Of a stretch of 64,000 nucleotides of DNA, positions 40,060-50,150 are shown in pieces. Position numbers and translations under genes: made by a program. The DNA lies in assembly GCF_020012125.1 (NCBI RefSeq), contig NZ_JAIFAG010000001.1, positions 186,001 through 250,000 of the forward strand. The letters are read 5' to 3'. Under the pieces are notes generated by a model, which saw nothing but the letters and a program-made list of their open reading frames with translations, ran no database searches and was not told where the DNA came from. Every line of letters starts with the position of its first letter. Within the stretch, counting starts at the first letter, position 1. This DNA comes from Hymenobacter psoromatis (GTDB lineage Bacteria; Bacteroidota; Bacteroidia; Cytophagales; Hymenobacteraceae).

Positions 40060-41137
40060 ATGACCCAAGACCAGATAAAGGACTTGAGGGGCCGCGCTGA
40101 GGCCCTGAGGAGGTATCTTTGACTACGATGCCCGCAAAGAACAGGTAGCCGCCGCCGAGGCCGAAACCCTCGCCCCCGACTTCTGGGACGACTCCAAAGC
40201 CGCGGAGGTGAAGCTCAAGGAAATCAAGAGCATCAAGACCTGGACCGACGACTACGAAGCCGTGCAGCAGGCCGTGGCCGATACCGACGTGCTCTACGAC
40301 TTCTATCGGGAAGGCGAAGCCACGGAGACCGAAATCCAGACTGAATACGACGCCACCCAAGCCAAGGTAGAGGCGCTGGAATTTAAGCGGATGCTCTCCG
40401 ATGAGGAAGACCAGCTATCGGCCATTATCGACATCAACCCCGGCGCGGGCGGCACCGAAAGCCAGGACTGGGCCGAGATGCTCATGCGCATGTACATCAT
40501 GTGGGGCGAAGGCAAAGGCTTTACCGTGAAGCAGCTGAGCTACCAGCCGGGCGAAGGCGCGGGCATTAAGTCGGCTTCGCTCGAAATTGATGGGCCTTTT
40601 GCCTACGGCTACCTCAAGAGCGAAATTGGGGTGCACCGGCTGGTGCGCATGTCGCCCTTCGACAGCAGCGGGCGGCGGCACACCTCGTTCGCGTCCGTGT
40701 TTGCCTACCCCGTGGTGGATGATACAATTCACATTGAAATTAACCCCGCTGATATATCCTGGGATACCTTCCGGGCCGGCGGCGCGGGCGGCCAGAACGT
40801 GAACAAGGTCGAAACCGCCGTGCGCCTCACCCACGCGCCCAGCGGCATCATCATTGCCGTGCAGATTGAGCGCTCGCAGCTTATGAACAAGGAACACGCC
40901 CTGCGCATGCTCAAGTCGCGCCTCTACCAGGTCGAGATGGACAAGCGCAACGTGGAGCGCGATAAAGTAGAAGCCACCAAAAAGCGCATCGACTTCGGTT
41001 CCCAAATTCGCAATTACGTGCTACACCCCTATAAGCTCATCAAGGACCTGCGCACTGGCATCGAGCGCACTGACGTGCAAAACGTGCTGGACGGGGATTT
41101 GGACGAGTACATCAAAGGGTTTTTGATGCAGAATTGA
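40060..41137 (+). CDS. prfB: peptide chain release factor 2 with programmed +1 frameshift
   Basis: RF2 ends translation at UGA and UAA. The gene is read in two frames: from ATG 40060 the first 20 codons reach an in-frame TGA (40120-40122), and a +1 shift at CTT leads into the long frame ending at 41137. The full product is 358 residues. The stop-recognition tripeptide SPF ([11 protein letters not shown]) and the catalytic GGQ (40787-40795) are both present. If annotated without the shift it would look like a truncated gene starting inside at 40208. A bidirectional terminator follows. Confidence 0.96.
40108..40123 (+). promoter_or_regulatory. prfB +1 programmed frameshift site
   Basis: The site reads AGGAGG TAT CTT TGA C. 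It has an internal Shine-Dalgarno, a 3-nt spacer, the slippery CTT, the TGA stop and a following C. This matches the E. coli prfB site. When RF2 is scarce the ribosome pauses at TGA and slips to GAC, giving autoregulation. Confidence 0.95.
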
Positions 41138-41207
41138 CTGGTATATAGCCTAGGCTTTAGCCTGCGTGTAGCTGGAGAGCAGATGCTATTTCTTCGATGG
41201 GAACGTT

Positions 41208-41241
41208 AAAAAAAGGGCTGCCCAAGCGGGCAGCCCTTTTT
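41208..41241. terminator. bidirectional rho-independent terminator (prfB / SusD)
   Basis: AAAAAGGGCTGCCC and GGGCAGCCCTTTTT form a perfect 14 bp stem with loop AAGC. A-runs and T-runs on both sides let it work for prfB (+) and for the SusD gene (-). Confidence 0.92.
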
Positions 41242-41260
41242 AGTAGTAGGGGTAGGAAGG

Positions 41261-42883
41261 TTAATCCACCACATCCCAGAAGATAGGCGTAAACTGGGTA
41301 ACGCCCGCCGGAATATTAGCGCTATTCGTGTTGCTCTCGCTCAACGGATATAGCAGACGGGTTGGCAGCTTATCGGGACGGGGCGAGTTGGACTGCAGCG
41401 AAGCCGGAATTTTCGGCTGCGCGGCGCGGCGGTAGTCATCCCAACCTTCGGTACTGGCTACGGTATTTTCAGCTATGTACTTTTGGTACAGAATGATATA
41501 CTGCTTGCCCAGGTTACCAGTTGGCGAAGCCAAATCGTAATTCACTTCGGGGTTTTTAGCATTATTCGCAATGTACGCGGCATACTGCGTTGCCCCCGGC
41601 GCGGTGCTGGCGGCAGCCAGCGAAGCCGGAGCCACGGTAGCAGCCCGGAAGGTGGAGATGAAGGAGGACTTGATGCCATCGTAATAATCCGATTTGGCTG
41701 CGGCTTCACCCCCCATAAATAGGTTCCGGGTTTCGGCTTCCGCTTTGGAAAAGAGCTGCTCCGACAAAAGCATGAGTATAGTGGGCTGATTAGGGCCCCT
41801 CAAAAAGGTACCACCCTGAAGGAGGCGCGAGCCTACATCGGGGGTAGTGGGGTCAAACTGCGGAGCCAAGCGTTCGCCCAGCGTGCCGCCCAGGTAGGCG
41901 GCCACGCTATCCTTCGTCCCTACTCGGTACAGCTGCCCAATGCGGGCCGAGTCATCATTGCTGATATACTGGGCAATGATGTAATTGGTCGGAAGGATGA
42001 AGCTATATTCGGTCGTGGCGCGGGTCAGGCCCACCCCAAAGCCGTAGCGGTCGTAGAACGGGTTTTGCTGGTTGGTGTTAGTAGCATAACCCGGCTGGGC
42101 CACCACGTCCGCCGTGATAAAGCCGTTGGCATCCGCCTGCACGGCACTCAACTCCGTTGCTACGTAAGCATTCAGGGCAGCATCGTTGGTCTGCGATTCG
42201 CGCAACAAGATGCGTAGACGCAGGCTGTTGGCAAATTGTTTCCACTTCGTCATGTCACCTTTAAACACGATATCCTCGGGGCCTACGCCCCGCGCGCTCG
42301 GGTTCTTCAGGGCGGCGGCAGCATCAATGTCCGTTAGCGCGCCTTTCAACTGCACAATAAAATCTTTGTAGATATCGGCCGCTTTGTCGTAGGTAGGAGC
42401 CGTATTAGCAATGCCTTTTAAAGCATTGGTGTACGGAATATCGCCGTATTCGTCCACCAGCAGCAGGAAGTTATAGACCTTCATGATGCGGGCGATGGCC
42501 GCGTGATTAGGGTAGCCGGTAGCCATCCCGGTAGTCTGAATAATCTGATAGTCATTCAGGTTGTCATACGTGCTGCTCCACACGGTCTGGTAATACGTGT
42601 TGGAGTAATTGTACGTCCGCTCCGAGGAGTAGCCACTCACAGTACCCGACTTGCTCCAGTATCCGGCCGTAAAGCTGTTGAGGCTGTTGTAGTTATCGTT
42701 GGGTCCGGGCAACACCCCGCCGGTGTAGTTGGCGGCCGTGGTAGCCAAAGCTACCCCTAGAATAGCATCGGGGGTTTCCGAAGTCGCGTTGTTCGGGTTC
42801 GCATTAATGTCGAGAAACGACTTGCAGCCTACCGCGGCAGTAGTAAGTACCACCGCCGCCGCTGCTCTTAAAAATAGCTTCAT
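41261..42883 (-). CDS. SusD/RagB-family lipoprotein (SusD-like type 2)
   Basis: A 540-residue surface lipoprotein. The signal peptide ends in VGC (Cys20), followed by KSFLDINANPNNATSETPDAIL, characteristic of the SusD-like group 2. TPR-like helices run through the middle (MKVYNFLLLVDEYGDIPYTNAL). The C-terminal part carries STEGWDDYRRAAQPKIP. SusD proteins bind nutrients above their SusC channel. It lies 10 bp downstream of the SusC gene at 42894 in the same direction, so the two make one uptake complex. No hydrolase is linked and the ligand cannot be guessed. Confidence 0.92.
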   Translation of the reverse strand: MKLFLRAAAAVVLTTAAVGCKSFLDINANPNNATSETPDAILGVALATTAANYTGGVLPGPNDNYNSLNSFTAGYWSKSGTVSGYSSERTYNYSNTYYQTVWSSTYDNLNDYQIIQTTGMATGYPNHAAIARIMKVYNFLLLVDEYGDIPYTNALKGIANTAPTYDKAADIYKDFIVQLKGALTDIDAAAALKNPSARGVGPEDIVFKGDMTKWKQFANSLRLRILLRESQTNDAALNAYVATELSAVQADANGFITADVVAQPGYATNTNQQNPFYDRYGFGVGLTRATTEYSFILPTNYIIAQYISNDDSARIGQLYRVGTKDSVAAYLGGTLGERLAPQFDPTTPDVGSRLLQGGTFLRGPNQPTILMLLSEQLFSKAEAETRNLFMGGEAAAKSDYYDGIKSSFISTFRAATVAPASLAAASTAPGATQYAAYIANNAKNPEVNYDLASPTGNLGKQYIILYQKYIAENTVASTEGWDDYRRAAQPKIPASLQSNSPRPDKLPTRLLYPLSESNTNSANIPAGVTQFTPIFWDVVD

Positions 42884-42893
42884 GTAGATTAAA

Positions 42894-45800
42894 TTAAAGA
42901 GTTACGCTGATGGTGCCCCCGTAAAACTTGGTCGGGGGAGTTTGCAGCACGGTGTTGATACCGATGCCGTTGCTACCGGCTTGTACGCCGCTGAATTCGG
43001 GGTCGGTGTAGATGTTCTCCTTGGGCACCCAGGTATAGAGGTTACGCCCGTATACGCTAATCGTCGCCCCTTTCACAAACCCAAATTTCGAAGCTACTGC
43101 CACCGGCACAGCATAGCTCAGGGCTATCTGCCGAATCTTGAAGAAGGTGCCGCTGGTCACGTAGTTTTCGGCTACGCCCGTGTTCCAGCTCGCCGTATTG
43201 GCCCAGAACTCCGAGCCACCCGGCGTCAGGCCGGCAGTATTCGGTGCGTAGGTTTTGCCCCCGTCGTTCGAGATGGCCGAGTTGGGATACACGAAGTCTT
43301 TGCGGCCGTACTGCGTGCTGCGGATGCCGCCCCCGGTGAAGTCGAGGTTCTCGCCAATGGTATTGTATATCACGTAGCCCGTGCGTAGCTCACCCTGCCC
43401 GGCCAGCGTCAGGCCCTTGTAGGTGATGTTGGCGTTGAAGCCATACTTATACTTGGGCTGCGTGTTGCCGAAGGTTTTGAAGTTGGTATCAATCAGCGGG
43501 GCGTAGCGCACCAGGTTCGGGTCGTTGGGGTCGCTCACTTGTGTCTCTTTTACCTGGCCAGCATCGGTGCGCTGGTAGGAAGTACCCTGCAACACCGGGA
43601 AAGGCTGACCTTCGACCGCGTAAAGACCGGCGTTGGCGGTTTGGCCAACGGCTCCGCTACCCGCCGTTAGGTTCAGCGGCATGTGGTTCAGCAGCGAGAT
43701 TACTTTGTTGTTGTTATAGTTGAAGTTACCTCCTAGCGTGATAGTCAAGCCGTTATCAGTCCGCACGGGCGTGATGTTCAAATCAGCCTCAATACCTTTG
43801 TTCTGCACTTCACCCGCGTTGAGTAGCAGGCTGCTGTAGCCAGAGGTAGACGAAACGCTCGTCGTAACCGTTTGGCCGGTGCTCTTCTGCTGGTAGTAGG
43901 TAGCCCCCGCAGCTATGCGCCGCTTGAGGAAGCTTAGCTCAATGCCGGTTTCAACCGACACCGTGTTTTCCGGCAGCAGGCCCGGCTGCACCAGCCCGTT
44001 GTTGGCGGTGAAGGAGGCCAGGCCACCGAAGGGGAAGCCCGTACCGGCCGAATAAGTCGAATTCAGCGAATAAGCACCGCCGGTCTGGTATACCCCAATG
44101 CCCGTGGCGCTGGGCAGGTTCACCTGGCTTACCTTGGTGATACCGCCGCGAATCTTGCCGTAGTCCAGGAACGAAGCGTCTTTCAGGGCCGGGATAGCGT
44201 TGCTGAACACGAACGAGGCATCTACCCCAGGGTAGACGAAGCTGCGGTTGCTAGCATCCAAAATCGAGATATTATCGTTGCGGCCCGAGCCGTGCAGATA
44301 GAAGAAATCCTTGTAGCCCAGGGTCAGGTCGGCGTAGAAGGCATATACCCGGCTTTGGGCGTGCGCGTCGAAGCCATCCAGGTTACCTACCCGGTTGTTG
44401 AGGTTGAACTGGTCGGGCACGGCCAGCGCGGTCGAAGCCACGTAGCCGTAGCGGCTGTCCAGTTGCTGCACGTTATTACCCAGGATGGCTTGTATGTTAA
44501 AATTGCCAACGGTCTTATCCAGGCTAACAAACAGGTCCGAGTTGATGCGGCGCAGGTTGCTGCTCAAATCCTGCACGAAGCCGGAATAGCTGGTAATCTG
44601 CTTGGGCGAGCCATCGGCCAGCGAGAATTTGTTCTGGGTGGTCAGGCTTGCCTGCTCGATAGAGGTAGTACCCAGGCGGTATTGCAACCGCAGCCCGTTC
44701 GATATCTTATACGACAGGTCAATGTTGCCCTGGAGCGTGTTGCGCTTATCGTTCGTGCGGTTAGCGTCGAGGATAAAGTACGGGTTGTAATAGTAGGCGT
44801 TGTAGTAGCCGTAGTTAGGTTCCGAGTACTTATCATTCTTATAGTCGCTGTACTGCGTGAGCGGTGCCAGCGAAGTCGTGTTAAACACGTTCCAATACAC
44901 CGACGTATTGCGGTCCAGGTTGGAGGTGAAGTCTGAGGCTTGCAGCACGTACGAGACGTTGAAGCCCACCGTCAGCCGGCCCAGCTCGCGCGAAGCGTTG
45001 AAGCGGAAGCTGTTACGGTCATACTTATCCTTGGGCACGATGCCGTTGTTGTGCAGATTCTGGTAGGAGGCAAAAAACTTGGTTTTCTCATCCCCGCCCG
45101 AAAACGACACCCCGTTCTGCATCTGGTAGCCAGTGTTGAAAAAATCCTTCTTCGCGTCGGGATGCGGCGAATAGGTGATTTGCTGCACGCTGCCATCAGC
45201 CAGCGGCTGGCCGAAAGGCCGGAGCGAGCCGTCGTAGCGCGGGCCGTACTGCTGGTTTTCAAACCCTTGGTACTGGTAGCCATAACCCGAGTCCGGCGTG
45301 TTGTCGGGCTTGAAGAAGATGCCTGCTTTTGCATTCGGCGAGTTGTTGTACCAGTCGGGCGAGCCGGGGCCAAACTCGTTCTGAAACTTAGGCAGGAACG
45401 AGATGGACTCAAACTGCGAGGTGTGCGAGAAATTAACTACAGGGGTAGTGCCGCCCCGCTTAGTAGTAATAATAAGTGCTCCGTTGGAAGCCTGCGAGCC
45501 GTAGAGCGCAGCGGCGTTAGCCCCTTTCAGCACGGAGATAGACCCGATGTCGTCGGGGTTCAGTGCGCCGAGTACTTCATTGGTCGTAATAACCCCGTCA
45601 ATAACGATGAGGGCTTCGTTGTTACCCGTCAGCGAACGGCTGCCGCGTAGCGTCACGCGGGGGGTAGGGTTGATGCCGCTGTTCGTAGTTTGAATCTGCA
45701 AGCCCGAAACCTTGCCGGCCAGGCCGCTCACCACGTTGGTCGGGCGCGCCTGGGTAACTTCTTTGGTGTCGAGCGTAGCCGTGGCGTAGCCCACCTGCTG

Positions 45801-46157
45801 CTCCTGGCGCTGGATACCCAGCGCGCCCGTCACTACTACCTCGCCCAGTTGCTTGGCGTCGGTGGCCAGGGCCGCATTGATGTTAGCGCCATTGCCGATG
45901 GCTTGCTCTATCAACGTGTAGCCGATGAAGCTGAATACTAAGGTGGTCGCCGTAGTGGGCACGCTCAGGGTGTAAGCACCGTCGGCGTTGGTAGAGGTGC
46001 CGATAGTCGGTTGCCCTTTAACGATAACCGTTACGCCCGGTAGTCCTTGCCCGGAGGCCCGCTCCGTCACGCGGCCCGCCACTGTCCGGTTTTGGGCCGC
46101 CGCCTGCTGCCATAGGCAACTAAGCAGCAGGACCACTAACAGGGAAAAATTCTTCAT
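42894..46157 (-). CDS. SusC/RagA-family TonB-linked outer-membrane protein
   Basis: A 1087-residue SusC-type receptor: signal peptide (cleaved near AAAQN), carboxypeptidase-regulatory-like domain (about 25-105; VAGRVTERASGQGLPGVTV), plug (about 115-230 with NNEALIVIDGVITTNEVLGALNPDDIGSISVLKGANAAALYGSQASNGALIITTKRG) and barrel ending FYGGTISVTL. There is no STN domain, so it should not signal to an anti-sigma. Transcription starts in the large AT-rich spacer, divergent from the SusC at 46968. It forms a pair with the SusD gene downstream. Confidence 0.95.
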   Translation of the reverse strand: MKNFSLLVVLLLSCLWQQAAAQNRTVAGRVTERASGQGLPGVTVIVKGQPTIGTSTNADGAYTLSVPTTATTLVFSFIGYTLIEQAIGNGANINAALATDAKQLGEVVVTGALGIQRQEQQVGYATATLDTKEVTQARPTNVVSGLAGKVSGLQIQTTNSGINPTPRVTLRGSRSLTGNNEALIVIDGVITTNEVLGALNPDDIGSISVLKGANAAALYGSQASNGALIITTKRGGTTPVVNFSHTSQFESISFLPKFQNEFGPGSPDWYNNSPNAKAGIFFKPDNTPDSGYGYQYQGFENQQYGPRYDGSLRPFGQPLADGSVQQITYSPHPDAKKDFFNTGYQMQNGVSFSGGDEKTKFFASYQNLHNNGIVPKDKYDRNSFRFNASRELGRLTVGFNVSYVLQASDFTSNLDRNTSVYWNVFNTTSLAPLTQYSDYKNDKYSEPNYGYYNAYYYNPYFILDANRTNDKRNTLQGNIDLSYKISNGLRLQYRLGTTSIEQASLTTQNKFSLADGSPKQITSYSGFVQDLSSNLRRINSDLFVSLDKTVGNFNIQAILGNNVQQLDSRYGYVASTALAVPDQFNLNNRVGNLDGFDAHAQSRVYAFYADLTLGYKDFFYLHGSGRNDNISILDASNRSFVYPGVDASFVFSNAIPALKDASFLDYGKIRGGITKVSQVNLPSATGIGVYQTGGAYSLNSTYSAGTGFPFGGLASFTANNGLVQPGLLPENTVSVETGIELSFLKRRIAAGATYYQQKSTGQTVTTSVSSTSGYSSLLLNAGEVQNKGIEADLNITPVRTDNGLTITLGGNFNYNNNKVISLLNHMPLNLTAGSGAVGQTANAGLYAVEGQPFPVLQGTSYQRTDAGQVKETQVSDPNDPNLVRYAPLIDTNFKTFGNTQPKYKYGFNANITYKGLTLAGQGELRTGYVIYNTIGENLDFTGGGIRSTQYGRKDFVYPNSAISNDGGKTYAPNTAGLTPGGSEFWANTASWNTGVAENYVTSGTFFKIRQIALSYAVPVAVASKFGFVKGATISVYGRNLYTWVPKENIYTDPEFSGVQAGSNGIGINTVLQTPPTKFYGGTISVTL

Positions 46158-46967
46158 ACTTGAAGGGGTAAAAAGTGGAAAAAAAGATTAACTCACTGCC
46201 AAAAAGAGTCGAATCACAGGCCAAGTTATCACATTCTTACCGAATGTAAAAATTAGCCAAGTAGGTCAGCAAAAAAGATAACTTTCGGAAACAGGCAGCC
46301 ACCACTATATTTTTCGGATATTATTACGGCGGATTAGGGGCTATTGCGCTTATTATGAGAAGATTGTGGATGAGTATGCAGGCTATTCTGAAACCAAAAA
46401 ATCCAAATAACAGCAATTATTAGTGACAGTTGAATTGGGCGCACCCGCAGTCAATGCTGCTCTTGCATGGTGCAGATGGATAAAAAATTCAATTGCGAAG
46501 TGGTAAAAGAGTAGTTTTGAATTTTCATAATAAATTCATTTAACTTATCTATCACGCGAAGACAACTTTATGTGCGCTACCCAGCAAGCATTCAGGAGGC
46601 CGAGTGGCGGCCAGTAGCATAAGCTAGGGAGTTTGCGCTATGCCCATATGACTTTCTGAAGAGCCTGTTAGCAGGATGAATTCAAAATAAATTTTTATAT
46701 ACTCTATAGTGTATAAAAACAAAATTAGTAAGGGGTACTACTCGTGCAGATGCGCAGGAGATTTGGTAGAATAATTAAAATTTATCAAAGAATAAAATAT
46801 GCCGCATGTTAATTTTCCATTTTGAAATGAATTAAAAAATGCTGGCCCGTAGCTGATGGAAGCGGCTTCCGAGTCGCGTGTTTGACCTTATATTGCGCCA
46901 CATTTTTACCCATGCCAATTGTATTTGGTATTATTTTCTTATCTCTTTTCACCTTCCTTTTTTCTCA
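46158..46967. other. 810 bp AT-rich divergent promoter region between two SusC genes
   Basis: Markedly richer in A+T than the flanking genes, with no credible ORF. It must hold promoters for the leftward SusCD operon and the rightward SusC2/SusD2 operon. A near-perfect palindrome lies at 46692-46719. No complete TTTG/TAnnTTTG promoter pair was found by eye. The base composition and lack of coding capacity could also reflect decayed or transferred DNA. Confidence 0.6.
46692..46719. promoter_or_regulatory. AT-rich palindrome, candidate operator
   Basis: A 28 bp dyad (TTTTTATATACTCT then ATAGTGTATAAAAA) with 12 of 14 positions symmetric. It lies about 250 bp upstream of SusC2 in the divergent spacer. 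The shape suits a dimeric regulator, but no regulator gene is adjacent. Confidence 0.45.
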
Positions 46968-49900
46968 ATGAAAAAAATCTTACTCATGAGTATTGTACTC
47001 ATGCTTACCCTATTCCATGTAGCGCTAGCCCAAACGCGGACGGTATCGGGAAGGGTAACGGACCAGAAGACCGGCGAGGGCCTGCCCGGCGTAACGGTTC
47101 TCCTGAAAGGCACGACCAACGGCGTATCTACCAACTCGGACGGGGCATTTAGCCTGACTGTTCCCGCCACGGGAGGCACCTTAGTTTTCAGTTCAGTTAA
47201 TTATGTAACGCAGGAGCGTCCGCTCGGAGCCGACTCGCAACTCACTGTGGGCCTAGCGGCCGACAACAAAGTGTTGAGTGAGGTAGTCGTGACCGGCTAC
47301 GGCACCCAGGAGCGCCGCGACCTGACGGGCTCTATTGCTACGGTGCAGGGCGAGGCGGTAGCCAACTTGGCTACCCCCAGCTTCGCGCAACAGCTTGGAG
47401 GCCGCGCCGCCGGCGTGGCGGTGCAAACGCCCAGCGCTTTGCTGGGCCAGCAGCCCCGTATCCAGATTCGGGGAGCGAACTCGATTTCCTCGGGTTCCAC
47501 TCCGCTAGTGGTAGTGGATGGCCAGCCCATCTTCACGGGCCAGAACAGCGGGATTGACGAAAACGGGTCAAGCGGCCTGGCCGATATAAACCCGAACGAC
47601 ATCGAGTCTTACGAGGTGTTGAAAGACGGCTCGGCTACGGCTATCTATGGCTCCCGCGGTGCCAACGGTGTTATCCTCATCACGACCAAGCACGGCCGTA
47701 AGGGCAAGGCTACTGTTACTTACAATGCCTATATTGGCGCGGCCAAAACCCTGAAGCGCTACTCAGTGCTAGGGGCCGATGACTTCATCAAAATCAGCAA
47801 TGAGAAGCAGTTCAATGCCGACCCAACTGCTGTGCCGCTGGCTGCGGCCTACTCCGATGCCAATGGCAACCCGGTGAGCACCGACTGGCAGAGCCAGATT
47901 TTCCGCACCGGCATCCAGCAAAACCATTCGGTGGCCGTGTCGGGCTCGACGGATAAAACCAACTTCTTCTTCTCGGGCGGCTTCACCGACCAGAAGGGGG
48001 TAGTCAAGGCGAATTCGCTGCAGCGCTTCACCTTCCGTGCCAATGTGGACAGTGAAATAAAGCCCTGGCTGCGCGTCGGCTTCAACGCCGGTATAACCCG
48101 CACCCAGACGCTGGGCCTGAACACCAGCACCAACGGCCTGTCGGGCAACGTGGCCTCGGCTTTGTCGTTGTTTCCGAACGTGCCGGCCCGCAATCCCGAC
48201 GGCTCGCCCTACGCCAGCTCCGGTGGCTTCCTGGGCCGCGGCAATAACACGGCGGATATCTCTTTCGCCTACCCCAACGTCATTTTCGGCATCGAAAATA
48301 ACATCTACCGCTCCGTCAGCTACCGCATTCTGGGCAATGGCTACCTGGAAGTGGAGCCAATCAAAAACCTGCGCATTCGCTCGCAGCTCAGCACCGATAC
48401 CCAGTTGGAAGATGACCTGTTGTACTACGACCCCCGCCAGGGTGACGGCCGCGGCTCGAATGGTTACGTGCAACAGCAGTTCAGCCCCAACATTCGCTGG
48501 AACTTCCAGAACACGGCTACTTATAACAACGTCATTGCCGAAGACCACAAAATCAACGCCGTAGTGGGGGTAGAGTACCAGAAAACTAATGCGGATTACT
48601 ACTATGCATCGGGTACCAAGCTCTCGGACCGCCTATTGGGCCAAAACGGTATTATTACGCAGACGCTCGGCTCGCAAGTCGTCGGCGGCGACTTCTTGCA
48701 GCAGGGCTACCAGTCGTACTTCGGCCGCCTGAACTATTCGTTTAAAGACCGCTACCTGGTGAGCGGTACCGTGCGCTCGGATGCTCTTTCTTCGCTGGCT
48801 CCTGGTCATCAGCGTGGCTGGTTCCCCGGTGGCTCCATCGGCTGGCGCGTGTCGCAGGAAGATTTCTTTAAGAACTCTGCGCTGGGCAAGGTCTGGACGG
48901 ACCTAAAGCTGCGCGCCTCCTACGCCCGCGTAGGTAACTCCGACATTGGTTTCTACCCCTACGCTGGCATCTACAACCCCGCGCAGTACGGCAACCAGTC
49001 GGGCATTTCTTACGGACAGTTTGGCAACAGCAACCTGCGTTGGGAGAACAGCAAGAAGCAGGATTACGGGGTTGACATGGGCTTCCTCGACGGACGCATT
49101 ACGTTTACGGCTGACTACTACCGCAACTTCAATGATGGCCTGATTCTGGCCGTGCCGCTGCCGCAGTCGTTCGGGGTACCCAACAGTTCTTATAATGCCA
49201 ACGTAGGTTCGCTGTGGAACAAGGGCCTCGAGTTGTCGGTAACGACGCAGAACATCCGCAACGAAAACTTTACTTGGTCGTCGAGTGTAAATTTCTCGAC
49301 CAACGTTAACCAGATTACTTCGACGGGGCCGGGCAATAACCCCATTCCGGGTGTGTTCCAGGGCGGCACCTACACTATTACGCAGGTGGGCTCGTCCATC
49401 GGCTCGCTGTACGGCTATGATTACCGCGGGGTAGACCTCGCCAATGGTAATCCCATCTGGCGTAAGGCGGATGGCTCGCTCGTGCAGGGTAACATTGATA
49501 CGGGTACCTACGCGGTGTACGACCCAGCCAATCCGGGCAATATATCGAAGCAGTCCAGCCTCGGCACGGCTGATAAGATTATCCTGGGCCAGACGAACCC
49601 CAAGGCTTTTGGTGGCTTAGACAACACCTTTACCTATAAAGGATTCGACCTGGATATCTTCTTCCGCTACAACTTCGGCAACTCCGTGATGAACATCACG
49701 CGCCAGCAGCTGCTGCGTCAGGACTTCCTGAACAACGGCTCGGAAATCCTGGGCCGCTGGCAGTCGCCTACCAATCCGGGCGACGGCACTACCCCCCGTT
49801 TGTCGCTGGGTTCGGGCGACTTCGTCAATACGACCAACGCGTCGTCGTCGCGCTTCGTGCAGACTGCCAATTTCGTGCGCGTGCAGAATATCACACTGGG

Positions 49901-50129
49901 CTACACCCTGCCTACCCGCTACGTAGGCGCGCTGAACCTGAGCCGCGTGCGCATCTTCGGGCAGGTGCAGAATCTGTACACGTTCACCAATTACAAAGGG
50001 GTAGACCCGGAGGTGAACACGGTTAATTCGACTGCCAACGGTGGTAATCCCAATACCTTGACCGGCCTCGACTACAACAGCAACCCGCAGCAGCGGGTGT
50101 TCACGGGTGGCTTGAACGTAGCTTTCTAA
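46968..50129 (+). CDS. SusC/RagA-family TonB-linked outer-membrane protein
   Basis: A 1053-residue SusC-type receptor. The ATG at 46968 is used because it begins a standard signal peptide (MKKILLMSIVLMLTLF, cleaved near LAQT); the longer frame from 46878 has none. A carboxypeptidase-regulatory-like domain (about 25-100), plug (VVVTGYGTQERRDLTGSI, STPLVVVDGQPIF, VLKDGSATAIYGSRGANGVILITTK) and barrel ending RVFTGGLNVAF follow. No STN domain. Its first 60 residues closely resemble those of the receptor at 51995, so the two probably arose by duplication and later diverged in their loops. SusD2 follows 21 bp downstream. Confidence 0.95.
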   Translation: MKKILLMSIVLMLTLFHVALAQTRTVSGRVTDQKTGEGLPGVTVLLKGTTNGVSTNSDGAFSLTVPATGGTLVFSSVNYVTQERPLGADSQLTVGLAADNKVLSEVVVTGYGTQERRDLTGSIATVQGEAVANLATPSFAQQLGGRAAGVAVQTPSALLGQQPRIQIRGANSISSGSTPLVVVDGQPIFTGQNSGIDENGSSGLADINPNDIESYEVLKDGSATAIYGSRGANGVILITTKHGRKGKATVTYNAYIGAAKTLKRYSVLGADDFIKISNEKQFNADPTAVPLAAAYSDANGNPVSTDWQSQIFRTGIQQNHSVAVSGSTDKTNFFFSGGFTDQKGVVKANSLQRFTFRANVDSEIKPWLRVGFNAGITRTQTLGLNTSTNGLSGNVASALSLFPNVPARNPDGSPYASSGGFLGRGNNTADISFAYPNVIFGIENNIYRSVSYRILGNGYLEVEPIKNLRIRSQLSTDTQLEDDLLYYDPRQGDGRGSNGYVQQQFSPNIRWNFQNTATYNNVIAEDHKINAVVGVEYQKTNADYYYASGTKLSDRLLGQNGIITQTLGSQVVGGDFLQQGYQSYFGRLNYSFKDRYLVSGTVRSDALSSLAPGHQRGWFPGGSIGWRVSQEDFFKNSALGKVWTDLKLRASYARVGNSDIGFYPYAGIYNPAQYGNQSGISYGQFGNSNLRWENSKKQDYGVDMGFLDGRITFTADYYRNFNDGLILAVPLPQSFGVPNSSYNANVGSLWNKGLELSVTTQNIRNENFTWSSSVNFSTNVNQITSTGPGNNPIPGVFQGGTYTITQVGSSIGSLYGYDYRGVDLANGNPIWRKADGSLVQGNIDTGTYAVYDPANPGNISKQSSLGTADKIILGQTNPKAFGGLDNTFTYKGFDLDIFFRYNFGNSVMNITRQQLLRQDFLNNGSEILGRWQSPTNPGDGTTPRLSLGSGDFVNTTNASSSRFVQTANFVRVQNITLGYTLPTRYVGALNLSRVRIFGQVQNLYTFTNYKGVDPEVNTVNSTANGGNPNTLTGLDYNSNPQQRVFTGGLNVAF

Positions 50130-50150
50130 CTCTTGCTTTACTTCTTATCA

